Source: Spirochaeta africana DSM 8902
Lineage (GTDB): Bacteria > Spirochaetota > Spirochaetia > DSM-27196 > DSM-8902
DNA: 64,000 nt
Assembly: GCF_000242595.2 (NCBI RefSeq)
Contig: NC_017098.1
Coordinates: 2,046,001-2,110,000, forward strand
Direction: 5' to 3'
The translations under genes and the position numbers were made by a program. The notes below the pieces were generated by a model. The model did no database searches and was not told the DNA's origin. It worked only from the letters and a program-made list of their open reading frames with translations. How positions within the stretch are numbered: position 1 is the stretch's first letter; each line of letters opens with the position of its first letter. Below, piece after piece: positions 61,401 to 64,000 of this stretch.

Positions 61401-61822
61401 TACCTCGATTGCTGCTGCTTCTGCTGCTGACCGGGATACCCATCGCGTACTGTGACATCCGTTGGCTGGTGATCCCCCATATCCTGGTGTTTCCCGGGAT
61501 CATTCTGGGTGCAGGATACCGAATCCTGACGGGGATCAGCGATTTCCCGGTGGTTGCGCTGGAGCTCTCGGTCAGTCTGCTCATCGGGTTGGCCTGCTAT
61601 GCAGCTGCTCAGGGCGGGCTGGGATTCGGGGACATCCTGCTGGCTCTGATGGTAACTGCGCATGCCGGACTCAAGAATGCCTTCACTGCACTGTGGATTG
61701 CCGTGCCGGCAGCGGCAGCGGTCGCTCTGCTGTTGCTTGCACTCGGGTGTATCGATCGACGGACCCCACTCCCGTGGGCGCCATTCTACCTTGCTGGCAG
61801 CTGCTTCGTCATGCTTTGTTGA
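61397..61822 (+). CDS. Prepilin peptidase, catalytic domain only
   Basis: The protein is 141 aa with about four to five membrane helices, ATGA overlap. The two aspartates of the A24 aspartic peptidases are seen: Asp20 in AYCDIRWLVIP and Asp79 in GGLGFGDILLAL (the GxGD motif). The N-terminal methyltransferase half with its Cys motif is absent, so processing without N-methylation is expected, or methylation by another protein. It should process the pseudopilins encoded just upstream. Confidence 0.85.
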   Translation: MIPRLLLLLLLTGIPIAYCDIRWLVIPHILVFPGIILGAGYRILTGISDFPVVALELSVSLLIGLACYAAAQGGLGFGDILLALMVTAHAGLKNAFTALWIAVPAAAAVALLLLALGCIDRRTPLPWAPFYLAGSCFVMLC

Positions 61823-62768
61823 GTTTGCGCGCTCGACGCCCGGCTGCGAACGCCAGCCCCATGGCGTTCAGTTCCCGATCCAGTCCAAGCAGCTCCCACT
61901 CGTCTGTGCTCAACTGCACAGCTGCCTCGTCGAGACGTGCCTGCACATAGGCATCGACCTGAACCCGGCATTCCTGCTCAATCTCGTGCACAGGACGCCC
62001 TGCCAGCAACTGTGCTGCCATAGTGTCAACAATCCGGCCATAATGATGGAAACCATCCTCCAGGCTTGGCAGTGCCGCTGTTGCGGTACCAGGGATTCGC
62101 CCGAAATGAGTCGGATACACCGCTGTGCACCCCAGGGCTGCTATCCGGCGAGCACTGGCAATCGAAAGCTCGGCATCAAAGTCGGCAGGAGGACTGGTGG
62201 GAAGCACCAGCTGACCATTGCGCTGCAGCAGCGGGTAGGCAACTCCGAACGCATCTCCGGAGAACACACTTTTGCTGCTGCGCTCAGCAACAACCAGATG
62301 ATGAGGAGCATGACCTGGGGTGTGATAGAACTCCAGCTGTGAACCATGCCACGCCACAACCTCGCCATCATCCACACTGCAAACCCGCTCAGCCGGAACC
62401 GGGGTAAGTTCGCCATACAGCTCACGAAAGCGATCATCGCCATACACCGCTCTGGTTCTTTCTGACAGCCGTTCAGGACTGATCAGGTGGCGCGCTGCAC
62501 GCGGGTGGCACAACAGCCGGGCCTGCGCGCAGGCATCCATCAGCGGCCCACTCCCCCCGGCATGATCAAGGTGCACATGAGTGACCACCACGTACTCTAC
62601 ATCCTGCGGTGCAAGCCCCTGATCTTCCAGGGCCTGCAGCAGAAGCGGAATGGCATACCGGGTGTTGTTGTCTATGAATACTGCCTTGCCGTTGCGAACC
62701 AGCAGATAGGCCGCCGCAACCTCGGGGGCAACATACCCGCAATCGATAGTGATAATCTGTGTTTCCAT
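61809..62768 (-). CDS. Metallo-beta-lactamase fold hydrolase
   Basis: The protein is 319 aa, ATG 62768 with GGAG upstream. Metal motif THVHLDHAGGSG, then a His in YHTPGHAPHHLV, an Asp in VFSGDAFGV and a His in VYPTHFGRI, giving a full dinuclear zinc site. The fold is of the glyoxalase II-like MBL group with a helical C-terminal tail. Its substrate is unknown. The last 14 bases overlap the convergent prepilin peptidase gene. Confidence 0.9.
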   Translation of the reverse strand: METQIITIDCGYVAPEVAAAYLLVRNGKAVFIDNNTRYAIPLLLQALEDQGLAPQDVEYVVVTHVHLDHAGGSGPLMDACAQARLLCHPRAARHLISPERLSERTRAVYGDDRFRELYGELTPVPAERVCSVDDGEVVAWHGSQLEFYHTPGHAPHHLVVAERSSKSVFSGDAFGVAYPLLQRNGQLVLPTSPPADFDAELSIASARRIAALGCTAVYPTHFGRIPGTATAALPSLEDGFHHYGRIVDTMAAQLLAGRPVHEIEQECRVQVDAYVQARLDEAAVQLSTDEWELLGLDRELNAMGLAFAAGRRARKLNKA

Positions 62769-62791
62769 AGCAACTCCGCAGGATGGGGTGT

Positions 62792-63766
62792 TCAGCTGAT
62801 GATATCCTGGATCTGCTGCATCTGGCTGGCTTGCAGCGGCCCGTGCGCCAGTGCGGCAGCGTTGTGACGGGCCTGCTCAACGGTTCGAATCCCGGGGATG
62901 GGCACTGTCCACTCACTGCGTGCCCACAACCAGCCAATCGCTCCCTGCACCAGGGACCTGCCATCCTGGGTAAGAATCTCTCGTACCGCCTCAAGTTTTT
63001 TCAACCATTGTGGATCAGGTTTACCGTCGCGGAAGTACTTCATCCAGGCTGGCGAGTTGGCACCTCGCACATCATCATCCGCCAGGGTGCTTGATGCCGA
63101 ATATTTGCCACTGAGCAACCCCATAGCCAACGGACCGCGGTTCAGTCCTGCCAGCTGCAGCCTGTCGATCATCGCGATCATTTCGGGATTGTCGTCGAGT
63201 ACGTTTTCCTGAAACTGCACTGCAGCACAATGCCTGCCCCGTGCGAACAACTCTGCTCGCTCGGGGAAATCTGTGCTCCAGCCGTAGCTGCGAATCTTCC
63301 CTTGCTCCACCAGCCGTTCTAGTGCCTCAAGAACTGCATCGGCCTGTTCCACGGGAAAATCATTCAGGTGAAACTGATACAGATCGATGTAGTCGGTCTG
63401 CAGGCGGCGCAAGGATTCCTCACAGGCAGACTGGATGTAGTGTGGTTCCCCGCTGCTGCCGGTAATCTGCCGGGTTGTCTCGTCAAACTTGTTACCGAAC
63501 TTGGTAGCAACCACCACCCCGGCGCGCTTGCCCTGGAGGGCCTGTCCGACGACTCGCTCACCGTGACCGGCACCATACACATCGGCGGTATCAATCAGGT
63601 TGATGCCAGCATCGAGAGCGGCGTGGATCGCCGCAATGGATTCGCTGTCGTCCACCCGACCCCAGCCGACAGCTTCAGTGCCGTTCCAGAACGGACCCCC
63701 GATAGCCCAACCGCCAAATCCAAGACCACTGACGGTTATTCCGCTTTTTCCCAAAGATCGCTGCAT
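62792..63766 (-). CDS. Aldo/keto reductase
   Basis: The protein is 324 aa from ATG 63766 (MQRSLGKSGITVSGLGFGGW), preceded by GGGGG; the frame open to 63790 would add eight residues. NADPH-dependent oxidoreductase barrel. Catalytic tetrad: Asp and Tyr in DTADVYGAG, Lys in VVATKFGNK and His in YQFHLND. It is of the YajO/YghZ-like group by the GFGGWAIGG start. Substrate unknown. Same strand and 23 bases upstream of the MBL gene, so probably cotranscribed. Confidence 0.92.
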   Translation of the reverse strand: MQRSLGKSGITVSGLGFGGWAIGGPFWNGTEAVGWGRVDDSESIAAIHAALDAGINLIDTADVYGAGHGERVVGQALQGKRAGVVVATKFGNKFDETTRQITGSSGEPHYIQSACEESLRRLQTDYIDLYQFHLNDFPVEQADAVLEALERLVEQGKIRSYGWSTDFPERAELFARGRHCAAVQFQENVLDDNPEMIAMIDRLQLAGLNRGPLAMGLLSGKYSASSTLADDDVRGANSPAWMKYFRDGKPDPQWLKKLEAVREILTQDGRSLVQGAIGWLWARSEWTVPIPGIRTVEQARHNAAALAHGPLQASQMQQIQDIIS

Positions 63767-63786
63767 ACTGATCCCCCTTGTCCCGA

Positions 63787-64000
63787 TCACTCGCTGAACG
63801 GTGAATGCTCCTCACCAATCAATTGATCCAGTGACGGAAACATCTCCTTGAGGCGATCCATATCTTCGTCAGTCACCATAGTCTCGCGCTCACGCGCCAG
63901 CTCGGCACCAGCAGCTGACAACTTGTTTAACAGGCTGTAGATGATGTGCGAGAAAATCTTGAGACCCGCATGCGGCTTCTCGTTACAGTAGGCAAACAGC
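63787..64000 (-). CDS. C-terminal end of an unknown gene (5' end outside window)
   Basis: An open minus-strand frame runs from the right edge to a TGA at 63787-63789, encoding at least 70 residues: LFAYCNEKPHAGLKIFSHII, a helical stretch (SLLNKLSAAGAELAREREMT-like), then TDEDMDRLKEMFPSLDQLIG and a polar end. The stop lies 20 bases before the reductase start. No family can be named from this fragment. Confidence 0.7.
   Translation of the reverse strand, partial: LFAYCNEKPHAGLKIFSHIIYSLLNKLSAAGAELARERETMVTDEDMDRLKEMFPSLDQLIGEEHSPFSE

Overview
The window is 64 kb of GC-rich (about 58-60 percent by eye), very densely coded bacterial DNA. It reads as a diderm: there is a type II secretion operon with an outer-membrane secretin, several lipoproteins and a Na+-pumping NQR-type complex. 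Lipoprotein style, gene content and overall feel suggest a free-living spirochaete of the Spirochaeta type. That placement is inference only. No rRNA, tRNA, CRISPR array, insertion sequence or prophage is visible, and no gene-free stretch exceeds 300 bases.

Layout. (1) Bases 1-13928, minus strand, are one uninterrupted reading frame of at least 4,642 codons whose stop lies outside the window. It encodes a giant exported protein: about a dozen Ig-like repeats, then about 1,700 residues of a repetitive beta-strand module, then IPT/TIG and Ig-type domains. A 479-aa exported protein lies immediately upstream and overlaps it. (2) Bases 15486-19240, plus strand: a small tyrosine-phosphatase-like protein, serS, a NeuB-family synthase and a lipoprotein. 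(3) Bases 19237-26726, minus strand: an operon for a PNPOx-like flavoprotein, the full pyruvate dehydrogenase complex (pdhA, pdhB, pdhC, lpdA) and a U32 protein. (4) Bases 26895-31405, plus strand, divergent from it: nqrBCDEF without nqrA, plus an unknown 154-aa protein. NADH made by PDH could feed NQR. (5) Bases 31512-37663: two GGDEF-EAL cyclic-di-GMP proteins, fumarase, a shikimate-kinase-like protein and a 54-aa rubredoxin. (6) Bases 37675-43542: a membrane protein, three exported or lipid-anchored proteins and an ABC-F ATPase. (7) Bases 43569-51431: housekeeping genes (exonuclease III, rhomboid protease, prfA, prmC, rel, tpx, trmL, proC, pcm). (8) Bases 51521-61822: a compact type II secretion operon with head-to-tail overlaps, from a lipoprotein and secretin to a catalytic-domain-only prepilin peptidase. 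(9) Bases 61809-64000, minus strand: an MBL-fold hydrolase, an aldo/keto reductase and the 3' end of an unknown gene.

Two things stand out. First, the giant protein with its regular 70-residue beta module. Second, a recurring promoter geometry: a -35, a 16-17 base spacer and a -10 element ending 5-7 bases before an ATG that has no Shine-Dalgarno. It is seen at eight genes and predicts widespread leaderless mRNAs in this organism.
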